A stretch of 64,000 bases of DNA from Nostoc spongiaeforme FACHB-130 (GTDB lineage Bacteria; Cyanobacteriota; Cyanobacteriia; Cyanobacteriales; Nostocaceae). The stretch is from NCBI RefSeq assembly GCF_014698475.1, contig NZ_JACJTB010000003.1:280576-344575 (forward strand), in the 5' to 3' direction. The translations under genes and the position numbers were made by a program. Shown piece after piece: positions 8,492-17,225 of this stretch. The notes beneath the pieces were generated by a model. That model was not told the origin of the DNA. It made no database searches and saw only the letters and a program-made list of their open reading frames with translations. Every line of letters begins with the position of its first letter. Position 1 is the first letter of the stretch.

Positions 8492-8568
8492 TAGCAACTG
8501 GCTGTGCTAGGCTGAAATGTTCTTTAAATCGTGTTCTAACCAACAGTTTAAGACGGTAAGGCGGGATC

Positions 8569-11500
8569 ATGCACCGAATAAATGCTAAATCAGTCGGATG
8601 GAATCAGTCAGAAAGTTTAATGTTTTTAGAACAAACTCCAGCACCGTTTGTATTTATTACGGCTGCGGATACTGACATTCAAACTTTGGCAGCAGCAGTT
8701 ACCAAATTACCGACGAATTTTCCTGCATTAAGAGTCGCTAACTTATTGCAATTACAACAACAAATCACTATTGATACATACAGCGAGCAAGTTTTGGAAC
8801 TCGCCAAGGTAATTATTTTACGTCTTTTAGGCGGACGTGCATATTGGGGTTACGGTTTAGAAGTGGTGCAGGAAATTGTACAACGTAACGGTACAACCTT
8901 AATTGTAATGCCAGGGGATGATGCCCTTGACCCAGAATTAATTGCCCAATCTACTGTACCTGTAGAGATTGTTAACCAAGTCTGGCAATACTTCAATGAA
9001 GGCGGTGTTAATAATTTTGTTAATGCTTTGCAATTTATTGCTGACACTTGTTTAGAAACATCCTTTCAATCCCTTCCGCCGCAAATTGTTCCTCGTGTGG
9101 GGTTGTATGAGTGGAGAGAAGAGGCAGGGGAGACAAGGAGCAGGGAGCAAGGGGGAAATTTGACTTTCAGTGTTTCCCCTCTGCCCCCTGCACCCTGCAC
9201 CCCATCCCATCCTCCACTTCCCAAAGTGGGTATTTTGTTCTACCGCGCTCATTATCTGGCGGGAAATACTCATGTAATTGATGCCTTGTGTACAGCTTTA
9301 GCGCACAGAAACTTACAACCAGTGCCAGTGTTTGTTTCTTCATTACGTGACCCCAGTGTACAAGATGAATTGAGTGAAGTTTTCCAGCCAAAAGATGCTG
9401 AACAAATTGCCATCCTGTTGAACACTACTAGTTTTTCTCTGGCACGTTTAGACACAGAAGCGCCCGAAACAGAGATTTGGCAAAAATTAGATGTGCCAGT
9501 TTTACAAGTAATTCTCAGTGGTGGTTCGGTGGAACAGTGGGAGTCGCTGTCCCAAGGTTTGTCTCCCCGTGATATTGCGATGAATGTGGCACTACCAGAG
9601 GTAGACGGCAGAATTATCAGCCGCGCAGTATCTTTTAAAGCTTTGCAAACACGCAATTCTGACCTAGAAACAGATGTCGTTGTTTATGAACCAGTGAGCG
9701 ATCGCATTGATTTTGTCGCTCAACTTGCTGCTAACTGGGTACGCCTCAGAACTAAACCACCCCAAGAACGGCGCATTGCCCTAATTTTGGCTAACTACCC
9801 AAACCGTGATGGTCGCCTTGCCAATGGTGTTGGCTTAGATACTCCAGCTAGTTGCGTAGAAATTCTCAAAGCTTTGCAAATCGCTGGTTATGCAGTAAAT
9901 GATTTACCCAAAGATGGTAACGAATTAATCAAACGCCTTACAGATGGCGTAACCAATGACCCCGAAGCCAGAGAATTGCGTCCAATTCAGCAGAGTCTTT
10001 CAAATGAAGCATATCAGGAATATTTCGCCTCATTACCAGAATCAGTTAAACAAGGTATTAAGGAACGGTGGGGAGTCGGGAGTGGGGAGTCGGGAGTAGA
10101 GAATCAAGAAGAAATTTCTTACCCCCATTCTCCTTTTCCCATTCCCGGAATCCAACTCGGCAACATTTTCATTGGGATTCAGCCAGCGCGGGGTTATGAT
10201 ATCGACCCTAGTTTGAATTATCACGCCCCAGATTTAGAACCAACCCACACTTATTTAGCCTTTTATTACTGGGTAAGAGAATACTTTGGTGCGGATGCTG
10301 TGGTACATCTTGGCAAACATGGCAACCTGGAATGGCTACCAGGGAAAAGTTTAGCTTTATCCAGCGATTGTTATCCCGAAGTTGCTTTTGGTGCAATGCC
10401 TCACCTCTACCCCTTTATTGTCAACGATCCGGGTGAAGGTTCCCAAGCCAAACGCCGCGCCCAAGCGGTGATTATCGACCACCTCACACCACCAATGACT
10501 CGTGCAGAATTGTATGGGGCATTGCAACAATTAGAAAACTTAATTGATGAATTTTACGAAGCCGAAAGTCTCGACCCTTCAAGATTACCCGCCATCCGCG
10601 ATCGCATCCGCGAACTCGTCATCAACGAAAACCTCCACCTCGACTTAGGAATCACCACCAAAGTAGAAAATACTCCTCAACAAGACCCATCACTTTTGCC
10701 TTTTGACTTTTCACTTTTGCCTTCACTTGATGGTTATCTATGCGAACTCAAAGAAGCCCAAATCCGCGACGGCTTGCATATATTCGGGCAATGTCCCCAA
10801 GATAGACAACTAAGCGACTTAATAGTTGCGATCGCCCGCATCCCCAACCGCCATTCCATCGGCATCACCCGCGCCCTATCCCAAGCCTGGGGATTAGACA
10901 TAGACCCCCTCACCGACAACTTCAGCGCCTTATTCACCCTCCCTTTATCTCACTCCGCGCCTCCACGCCTCTGCGCGAAACTTAACTCCTGTCGCACCAT
11001 CGGCGATGTAGTCGAACTCCTAGAACAACAAGCCGCAGAACTCATAGAACAACTCAGCACTCAGCACTCAGCACTCAGCACTCAGCACTCAGCACTCAGC
11101 ACTTCTCTTCACTGGATCAACACCAAACTCCTCCCCGCCCTCCAACAAACCCCCGCAGAAATCACCAACTTACTACATGGACTTGATGGCGGATACGTCC
11201 CCAGTGGTGCTTCCGGCGCACCCACACGCGGCAGACCAGAAGTTTTACCCACAGGTAAAAACTTTTACTCAGTAGATATCCGCGCCTTACCCACTGAAAC
11301 AGCTTGGGATGTCGGTAGAAAAGCAGCCGAGAACTTAATCGAAACTTACACCCAAGAGCATGGAGAGTATCCCAAAACACTAGGATTATCCTTGTGGGGG
11401 ACAGCAACCATGCGGACTGGTGGTGATGACATTGCCGAAGCTTTAGCCTTATTGGGTGTGCGTCCTGTGTGGGATGGTGCAGCGCGGCGAGTCATCGATT

Positions 11501-12507
11501 TTGAAATTTTACCCTTGTCGATTTTGGGTCGTCCCCGTGTAGATGTTACCTTAAGAATTTCTGGATTTTTCCGTGATGCGTTCCCCAATCTGATTGACTT
11601 ATTTGAACAAGCAGCGATCGCAGTCGCCGACTTAGATGAATCGCCAGAGGAAAATCCCTTAGCAGTGCAAGTACAGCAAGATACACAGTATTGGGTGACG
11701 CAAGGATTACCAGAATCAGAGGCCAAGTTGCGATCGCGTTATCGCATTTTTGGTTCTCAACCCGGTGCTTACGGTGCAGGACTCCAAGGTTTAATTGAAT
11801 CGCAAAATTGGACTGATGACCAAGATTTAGCCCGCGCCTACATCAACTGGAGTTGTTACGCCTACAGCAGCATTACTGCCAATCAAGAAAAGGGCCAACT
11901 TACCGGAATTGCTGCACCAGAAGCATTTGGGCAACGTTTACAGCAAATGCAAATTGTTCTGCAAAACCAAGATAACCGCGAACATGATTTGCTCGATTCT
12001 GATGATTATTATCAATTTCAAGGTGGTTTAACAATTGCTGCCCGTTCTTTGCAAGGCAAAAATCCGCAAATTTACTTCGGTGATCATTCTATTCCCGCTA
12101 ATCCCCGCATCCGCAAACTTCAAGAAGAAATTGCGCGAGTGTATCGTTCCCGTGTGATTAATCCTAAGTGGATTGCCGGAGTTATGCGCCACGGTTATAA
12201 AGGTGCCTTTGAAATGTCAGCAACTGTTGATTTTTTATTCGCCTACGATGCCACGACCAAATGCGTAGAAGACTATATGTATCAAGGGATAGCGGAGTCT
12301 TATTTATTTGATACTACCGTTTCCGAATTTATTCAGTACAATAATCCTCATGCGTTGCGTGATATTGCGGAAAGATTACTTGAAGCACACCAGCGTGGTT
12401 TATGGGAGAATGTCGATATACTGACACTGGAAAATTTAAGAAATTTAGTACATCAAGCAGAAGCAGCCATCGAAGAAAAATATATTCCAGACAAATCAAC
12501 GGTGTAG
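8569..12507 (+). CDS. cobN: Cobaltochelatase subunit CobN with repeat-derived insertions
   Basis: 1312 residues. CobN is the large substrate-binding subunit that, with ATPase partners, inserts cobalt into hydrogenobyrinic acid a,c-diamide in cobalamin synthesis. Family features include EQTPAPFVFITAADTDIQTL at the start, AVVHLGKHGNLEWLPGK, NDPGEGSQAKRRAQAVIIDH, EYPKTLGLSLWGTATMRTGG, and the C-terminal MRHGYKGAFEMSATVD. The N-terminus is unlike ChlH/BchH, which supports CobN. Several internal blocks look foreign and match intergenic repeats: about 9118-9206, 10066-10150, 10680-10722, 10945-10985 and 11053-11103. All keep the frame, adding roughly 100 residues. No cobS/cobT lies nearby. The next gene starts 9 bases downstream. 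Confidence 0.92.
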   Translation: MHRINAKSVGWNQSESLMFLEQTPAPFVFITAADTDIQTLAAAVTKLPTNFPALRVANLLQLQQQITIDTYSEQVLELAKVIILRLLGGRAYWGYGLEVVQEIVQRNGTTLIVMPGDDALDPELIAQSTVPVEIVNQVWQYFNEGGVNNFVNALQFIADTCLETSFQSLPPQIVPRVGLYEWREEAGETRSREQGGNLTFSVSPLPPAPCTPSHPPLPKVGILFYRAHYLAGNTHVIDALCTALAHRNLQPVPVFVSSLRDPSVQDELSEVFQPKDAEQIAILLNTTSFSLARLDTEAPETEIWQKLDVPVLQVILSGGSVEQWESLSQGLSPRDIAMNVALPEVDGRIISRAVSFKALQTRNSDLETDVVVYEPVSDRIDFVAQLAANWVRLRTKPPQERRIALILANYPNRDGRLANGVGLDTPASCVEILKALQIAGYAVNDLPKDGNELIKRLTDGVTNDPEARELRPIQQSLSNEAYQEYFASLPESVKQGIKERWGVGSGESGVENQEEISYPHSPFPIPGIQLGNIFIGIQPARGYDIDPSLNYHAPDLEPTHTYLAFYYWVREYFGADAVVHLGKHGNLEWLPGKSLALSSDCYPEVAFGAMPHLYPFIVNDPGEGSQAKRRAQAVIIDHLTPPMTRAELYGALQQLENLIDEFYEAESLDPSRLPAIRDRIRELVINENLHLDLGITTKVENTPQQDPSLLPFDFSLLPSLDGYLCELKEAQIRDGLHIFGQCPQDRQLSDLIVAIARIPNRHSIGITRALSQAWGLDIDPLTDNFSALFTLPLSHSAPPRLCAKLNSCRTIGDVVELLEQQAAELIEQLSTQHSALSTQHSALSTSLHWINTKLLPALQQTPAEITNLLHGLDGGYVPSGASGAPTRGRPEVLPTGKNFYSVDIRALPTETAWDVGRKAAENLIETYTQEHGEYPKTLGLSLWGTATMRTGGDDIAEALALLGVRPVWDGAARRVIDFEILPLSILGRPRVDVTLRISGFFRDAFPNLIDLFEQAAIAVADLDESPEENPLAVQVQQDTQYWVTQGLPESEAKLRSRYRIFGSQPGAYGAGLQGLIESQNWTDDQDLARAYINWSCYAYSSITANQEKGQLTGIAAPEAFGQRLQQMQIVLQNQDNREHDLLDSDDYYQFQGGLTIAARSLQGKNPQIYFGDHSIPANPRIRKLQEEIARVYRSRVINPKWIAGVMRHGYKGAFEMSATVDFLFAYDATTKCVEDYMYQGIAESYLFDTTVSEFIQYNNPHALRDIAERLLEAHQRGLWENVDILTLENLRNLVHQAEAAIEEKYIPDKSTV

Positions 12508-12516
12508 GAATCTACT

Positions 12517-13674
12517 ATGGACAACCTTGCATATTTGCACCTAGCTTTCGCCTATGAAGACTGTGAATCCAGTGACTTGGTGTTGCTGAGTGATTTATTA
12601 AACAAAGCCTCAGCCCCAGACTGGAGTAAACTTTCTGGTAAGGCTTGGAAGTATATGTTACCTCTGGCGCTTACCTTGTCTATTCTCAGTAGTGTTAATA
12701 GTGTCTTGGCTCTAGAGCGAGGAGATCAAGGCCCGTCTGTGAGAAGTCTGCAACAAAAACTCCAACAAGCAGGCTTTTATCAAGCACCCATCACGCAAGT
12801 TTACGATTTTCCCACAGAAGAAGCTGTCCGACGCTTCCAAAAAGCTGCGGGTTTGCCTGTTGACGGTGTGATGGGTGCAAGTGCCATCCAAAAACTAGAC
12901 AACTGGCGTAAGTCATCTGCAACTAACCAAGCAAAAAAACCAACGGTTGTGCGGACAACTCAAACCACAAGAGTTGCGCCTGCTAGTACATCTAGTACAT
13001 CAGTCAACAAAACCACAACCCAAGCTACCAAACGCAGTAATTCTCAATACCTGATGAGAGGTGATGAAGGGGAACAAGTGAGAGTTCTGCAAGAAAAATT
13101 GCGGGTAGCAGGTTACTACTACGGAAATGCGACAGGGATATTTGGCCCCATTACCGAAGAATCGGTGAAGCGGTTCCAAGAAGCCTATAAACTAAACGTT
13201 GATGGGATTGTTGGCCCAGCAACCATCAGCAAACTGCCAGGAAGCGGTGTAGGGTATGGTGAAGATGCTCCCCCAAGACGTGCAGCTGATAAAGATAATC
13301 TTCGCATGGGCGATCGCGGTGAAGCCGTGAGAATGCTGCAAGAACAATTAATTAAAGCCGGATACTTACAGGGAGAACCAAACGGCTACTTTGGTTCTTA
13401 TACTTCCGATGCTGTACGCCGCTTCCAAGCTGATAATTACTTAGCCGCCAGTGGAGTTGCTGGCCCTACCACCAGAGCTAGGTTATACAGTAAGGTGAGC
13501 AATGCGCCCAAGAGCGACTTTAGTGTTTTAGAAATTCAACGACGGCTGCGAGACAAGGGCTTTTATAAAGGAAAGCTCAATGGTGTTATGGCAGAAGACA
13601 CAAGAAAAGCCATTAAGCAAGCCCAAGAATTTTACGGTGTCAGTCTTAGTGATATTAGAAGCGGACGCTTTTAA
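12517..13674 (+). CDS. Peptidoglycan-binding protein with four PG_binding_1-type repeats (alr1690-like)
   Basis: 385 residues. After an N-terminal region with a hydrophobic stretch (about 44-64, MLPLALTLSILSSVNSVLAL) come peptidoglycan-binding repeats at about 68-128, 175-240, 260-325 and a weaker one at 335-385. Each has the pattern L-R-x-G-[DS]-x-G-x-x-V-R-x-L-Q-x-x-L, then V-x-x-F-Q and DG-x-x-G-x-x-T. The family binds cell-wall peptidoglycan, here probably in the periplasm. It lies 9 bases after cobN and is probably co-transcribed. It is convergent with furA, as alr1690 is in Anabaena PCC 7120, where transcription reportedly continues as a furA antisense RNA. Confidence 0.85.
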   Translation: MDNLAYLHLAFAYEDCESSDLVLLSDLLNKASAPDWSKLSGKAWKYMLPLALTLSILSSVNSVLALERGDQGPSVRSLQQKLQQAGFYQAPITQVYDFPTEEAVRRFQKAAGLPVDGVMGASAIQKLDNWRKSSATNQAKKPTVVRTTQTTRVAPASTSSTSVNKTTTQATKRSNSQYLMRGDEGEQVRVLQEKLRVAGYYYGNATGIFGPITEESVKRFQEAYKLNVDGIVGPATISKLPGSGVGYGEDAPPRRAADKDNLRMGDRGEAVRMLQEQLIKAGYLQGEPNGYFGSYTSDAVRRFQADNYLAASGVAGPTTRARLYSKVSNAPKSDFSVLEIQRRLRDKGFYKGKLNGVMAEDTRKAIKQAQEFYGVSLSDIRSGRF

Positions 13675-14293
13675 CATCCGCTATGGCTTGTCGATGTGAA
13701 TCCCCAATAGGTTGCTTCCCTCCGATAACTCTGCCAATTTTAGATTTTTTTGGTCTATCACCAATTGAGTCTTAGATTAGCTGATTGATAAATCCAAAAT
13801 CCAAAATCCAAAATTCTTTGGTTATCCTGCCCCAATGCTATAGCGGCATTAATGCCCTTTGGCACTTGGGGCATACTGCATGAATGGTCATTTGACAGTC
13901 GAGTAAATGAAACCCTTCTTTTTGAGCAGTTTTCGCACCAATTTTTAAAATCGAATCGTTTTTAAACTCAATTGTACTGTTGCACCGGACACAAATTAAA
14001 TGGTGGTGATGGTGCGGGTAAGGTTGGTTAATTTCGTAATGTTTATGACCTTCGCCTAATTCTAATTCCCGCAAAATGCCCATCCGTGCCATCAACTTCA
14101 ACGTCCGGTAGATAGTTGAAAGGCTAATACCTTCGCCATCGGTTTCTAATCGATGGTAAAGATCCTCGGCACTGAGGTGTTCACCTTGTGGTAACTCTTG
14201 AAAAATGTGTAAAATTGTTTCTCGTTGGGGAGTTAAACGCCAGCCTCTTTCATTTAACTCTGCTTTGAGTGAAGTAGTTGTGTAGACAGTCAT
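13675..14293 (+). ncRNA. Possible read-through antisense RNA to furA (alpha-furA-like)
   Basis: In Anabaena PCC 7120 a transcript from the convergent peptidoglycan-binding gene (alr1690) runs through furA as the cis-antisense alpha-furA RNA. Here the same gene pair is convergent with a 163-base gap. I see no strong GC hairpin followed by a T run between them, so read-through is plausible. The region 13675-13837 holds short direct repeats ('AAATCCAAAATCCAAAATCC' type) and little else. This is inference from synteny only; the ends are nominal. Confidence 0.35.
13838..14293 (-). CDS. furA: Ferric uptake regulator FurA
   Basis: 151 residues from the ATG at 14293; an upstream in-frame extension of six residues is less likely, since MTVYTTTSLKAELNERGWRL is the expected start. 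It is an iron- and heme-responsive repressor: winged helix at about 1-85 (LTPQRETILHIF, ISLSTIYRTLKLM) and dimerisation/metal domain at 90-151 with HHHHH, CVRC (101-104) and CPKC (141-144). Five cysteines are present, as I recall for Anabaena FurA, whose CxxC motifs carry redox activity. It lies between a convergent peptidoglycan-binding gene and sigC. Nearly every residue matches my memory of Anabaena FurA. Confidence 0.95.
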   Translation of the reverse strand: MTVYTTTSLKAELNERGWRLTPQRETILHIFQELPQGEHLSAEDLYHRLETDGEGISLSTIYRTLKLMARMGILRELELGEGHKHYEINQPYPHHHHHLICVRCNSTIEFKNDSILKIGAKTAQKEGFHLLDCQMTIHAVCPKCQRALMPL

Positions 14294-14708
14294 ACTAATT
14301 TTTCTCAACAAAGCCTATTAGTTGAGAATATAACAAATGTTCGGAGCAATTTGCAACAAACAATGCTTATTGACAATCTTTGTTAAGTTCCCATAAATAA
14401 TCCGTAAAGTTCTCAAATCCCCACTTGAGTGGCGATCCCATACTCTCGGACAATTCAGCAGCAGTGTCTGGCAGTATAGCCAAGACTAGCTGCAAAAGTT
14501 TTTCATAAGATAGAGAATTTTTAGCACTAAAATCCAAATTAACTGTGCTAAAACGGAAGAATCCAAAGTCAAAAATCTATAGAAGTGTAAAGAATGAAGG
14601 ATAAAACTTCATCTTCATACGTCACACTGCCCTTCTCCCCAAGGGAGACGCTACGCGAACAGGAAGCCGCGCAAAGCGCGTCTACACACTTTACACTTCA
14701 TACATCAA
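14294..14708. other. furA upstream region with palindromic repeat
   Basis: This stretch should hold the furA promoter and the 3' end of sigC. At about 14637-14690 lies a repeat block (AAGGGAGACGCTACGCGAAC, then GCCGCGCAAAGCGCGTC) containing a GCGC-AAA-GCGC style palindrome, a type common in Nostoc-group intergenic DNA. Above it the sequence is AT-rich. I could not point to a certain Fur box, although autoregulation is known for the family. Confidence 0.45.
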
Positions 14709-15959
14709 TTAGCTCAGAGACTCTAGATAGTCGCGGATGAGATTACGACGCTTGGGTTGACGGAGCTTTTGCAAAGCCTTCGATTCAATTTGGCGTACTC
14801 GTTCCCGTGATAAATCCAGGGCGCGGCCAATTTCGGCTAAAGAATAAGGATGACCATCAGCTAAACCAAACCGCATCAGAATGACATCTCGCTCGCGGCT
14901 AGTTAAATCAGCTAACAGATTTTGCAAGTCTCTTTGTAAAGATTCTCGCATTAACATTTCTTCAGGAGTCACGCTATCGGTTTCTAGCAATTCTCCTAAC
15001 TCTGTATCTTTATCTTTACCGACTTTGGTTTCTAGAGAAACAGAACGCGGCACTCTCAACAACACTTCTCTAACTTGAGATGGTGTCATTTCTAATTCAA
15101 TTGCCAAGTCTTCTAAAGTCGGAGTCCGACCTTTTTCTTGAGCAATTTTGCGTTGCGCTTTTTTAATTTTGTTTAATTTTTCTGTAATATGAACTGGGAG
15201 GCGAATTGTGCGACTAGAAGTTGCGATCGCTCTTGTAATCCCTTGACGAATCCACCAGTAAGCATAAGTACTAAAGCGATAACCTTTAGTGGGGTCAAAT
15301 TTTTCTACGGCTCTTTCTAAACCAAGAGTTCCTTCTTGGACTAAATCTAATAATTCCAAGCCACGATTTTGGTATTTCTTGGCAACAGAAACCACAAGAC
15401 GTAAATTCGCCTTGATCATGTGTTCTTTAGATTGCAGTCCTTGAGATTGAATTTGCTCCAATTCTTCGACTGTGATTTTGGCAATTTCTGCCCAACGGCG
15501 TTTACCTTCTGACAAAATCGGCTTGAGATCCGACACTTGCACACCAGCAGTATTAGCCCATCTTTCTAATGATGGACGGTGGCCAAGTTCCGATGCTAAA
15601 CGCTCTTGAACTTCGATTAATCGCAAGTAAGGCTCAACTACAGCATCACCTTGCTTGGCTGCATTGGCAAGTACTGTCCGCATCCGTAGGTAACGTTGAA
15701 CTTTTTGAGCTTCTGAAACTTCTTCATCACGCCCCAACAACCGGACTCGTCCAATTTCCTGAAGATATAGACGTACCAGGTCTGTACTGCGGCGATTAGT
15801 ATTTGCGCCAAAACTAGCAGGGTCAACAGAAACTATCTCCAAATCGTGAAGCTCTTCGACCGATAAATCACCGTCGTCAACCGTGATATCTGGGTCTAAA
15901 ACCTGGCGGGACTTTTGGGAATTGTAGGCGGCATCCGGGTAAAAAGATGTTGCTGGCAT
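14709..15959 (-). CDS. sigC: Group 2 RNA polymerase sigma factor SigC
   Basis: 416 residues. Region 1.2 lies at about 55-90 (TDLVRLYLQEIGRVRLLGRDEE). Region 2 spans about 165-235 (KYQNRGLELLDLVQEGTLGL, then YRFSTYAYWWIRQGITRAI). Region 3 is about 250-320. Region 4 is about 335-410, with the helix-turn-helix SLAEIGRALDLSRERVRQIE. It recognises -10/-35 promoters as a non-essential sigma-70 relative. The position next to furA matches sigC (all1692) of Anabaena PCC 7120, reported as nitrogen/sulfur-stress and heterocyst-associated. The start MPATSFYPDAAYNSQKSRQ is the family's usual one. A gap of about 660 bases lies upstream. Confidence 0.93.
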   Translation of the reverse strand: MPATSFYPDAAYNSQKSRQVLDPDITVDDGDLSVEELHDLEIVSVDPASFGANTNRRSTDLVRLYLQEIGRVRLLGRDEEVSEAQKVQRYLRMRTVLANAAKQGDAVVEPYLRLIEVQERLASELGHRPSLERWANTAGVQVSDLKPILSEGKRRWAEIAKITVEELEQIQSQGLQSKEHMIKANLRLVVSVAKKYQNRGLELLDLVQEGTLGLERAVEKFDPTKGYRFSTYAYWWIRQGITRAIATSSRTIRLPVHITEKLNKIKKAQRKIAQEKGRTPTLEDLAIELEMTPSQVREVLLRVPRSVSLETKVGKDKDTELGELLETDSVTPEEMLMRESLQRDLQNLLADLTSRERDVILMRFGLADGHPYSLAEIGRALDLSRERVRQIESKALQKLRQPKRRNLIRDYLESLS

Positions 15960-16620
15960 ATCGTCTCAATGGCTCCAGGTAACAATAGATTACGGTGAGT
16001 CAGCGCGGCGGGAGGACACAACCTCCGTAGGCGACTGCGTTCCCCGAAGGGTCAGCTAATCAAAATCAACTGTTGCTATTGTTCCCGTGATTTGCGATGA
16101 AATAACACGGTAGAGGATTCCAATACAATTTTTTTTCAAAAACTGCACTAGTGTTTCCAACATTAATGCCGAAATCCTTCGGCCGTTGAACATTTGATTG
16201 AACCAATAGCTATTCAAATCTACAGATAAGCTTTAAATTCTGAGCTACCTGATCAGCATTTCGACGTAATATGTATTAAGTGTTACTTTTTTAACTGGTA
16301 TAAACATCTGTCAGTAAATTTATGTTTAACATTGGGTTAGTCATATCTACATGGTTATCAAAGTAATTTCCTGACGATTTAGTATTTTCTGTCTAGGGAT
16401 TTTTCGGGAATATGTGAAGTAAAACAAAGGCAGAGTTTAGACAGGCAAAGTAGGCAACCGAGGAAAAAGTAATGATGAATAGCCTTTCATCCCAGTCAGG
16501 TTGCTACACCAATTTTGGGCGATCGCACCCTGGACATTATTCTTATATTTAATGTAGCCGCCTCAACTCGCTACCAAACTCGGTTGAGTATTATCTGTAA
16601 TTGATAGCTGAAATTATCGC
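15960..16620. other. sigC upstream region
   Basis: No convincing gene. Close to sigC (about 16015-16060) is a repeat-like block with GCGTTCCCCGAAGGGTCAGC, a short palindrome often seen in Nostoc intergenic DNA. The rest is AT-rich and probably includes the sigC promoter and a long 5' leader. A GCGATCGC-type octamer lies at about 16518-16526. I see no tRNA or known RNA element. Confidence 0.5.
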
Positions 16621-16878
16621 CTAATTCAGCAGAGCTTCATACTCGTCATGATTACCAATCCAGAACCAATAATAATCGTCGCCCTTTTTCAAAGCTAATG
16701 CGCGATAACCACCACTAATACGCGCAGACCATAGATTCTTGTCTACTTTTTTGAAGTGTAAAGAAGGATGCACAGGATTTTCTTGCCAAAGTTGATATGC
16801 TTTTCTTGCTTGTTCCTTCACTTCTGGAGCTAATTTTGCTTATGCTTGCCAAAAGTCAGGGGTTGTGAAGGACTTCAT
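16621..16878 (-). pseudogene. RelE/ParE-like toxin interrupted by a nonsense codon
   Basis: From the ATG at 16878 the frame reads MKSFTTPDFWQA, then TAA (16840-16842), then AKLAPEVKEQARKAYQLWQE and on to NHDEYEALLN. Bridging the stop gives an 85-codon RelE/ParE-superfamily toxin with a natural start. The stop sits where a Tyr codon would give the usual DFWQAYAKLP pattern, so one base change explains it. The 5' end overlaps the antitoxin by 23 bases, the normal arrangement. A GTG at 16821 could restart a 66-residue product lacking the first helix. Either the toxin is dead or it is reduced in expression or activity. Sequencing error cannot be excluded. Confidence 0.75.
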
Positions 16879-17077
16879 CAAGATCCATCACTCTGTTAGC
16901 TGTAATATCGGCCTCTGCTTTAGCAATCAGCTTATTCAACTTTCCTGACACTACATCTGTTTCAATTTGCTGATCCCACATCTCATCCAAATACTCTTGT
17001 AGCCACACAGAGAGTTGGCGGATATCACTTTCAGGTAATTGTTTGATGGCTGCTTCAATGTCTCTTAAGGTAGCCAT
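16856..17077 (-). CDS. Antitoxin partner of the RelE/ParE-like toxin
   Basis: 73 residues, acidic and helical (MATLRDIEAAIKQLPESDIR at the start, RVMDLDEVLHNP at the end). The size, first position in a two-gene unit, and 23-base overlap with the toxin frame match cyanobacterial type II antitoxins that contain a 'QLPxxDxRxLxxWLxEY' motif. Such antitoxins bind and neutralise the ribonuclease-like toxin and repress their own promoter. It is intact although the toxin is interrupted, as expected for a decaying module. Confidence 0.7.
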   Translation of the reverse strand: MATLRDIEAAIKQLPESDIRQLSVWLQEYLDEMWDQQIETDVVSGKLNKLIAKAEADITANRVMDLDEVLHNP

Positions 17078-17225
17078 AAGAAAAACTCATGCTTCAGGTT
17101 GAATTTATGGTATCACAATCAATTTTGCGAATAATCTCTCAAATACTCAGTAGTACAGGGAGAAAAAGCATAACAGAAAGTTCCATGTAATCTCCTTTAC
17201 CTCTAACTTTTTACTTTTGACTCAC

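Noticed and set aside
8439..8568. Cobalamin riboswitch upstream of cobN
   Set aside because: A hairpin exists, but I found no convincing B12-box sequence, and the 130-base region is short for the class.
8569..12507. Magnesium chelatase subunit ChlH
   Set aside because: The N-terminus (EQTPAPFVFITAADTD) and overall motifs fit CobN, not ChlH.
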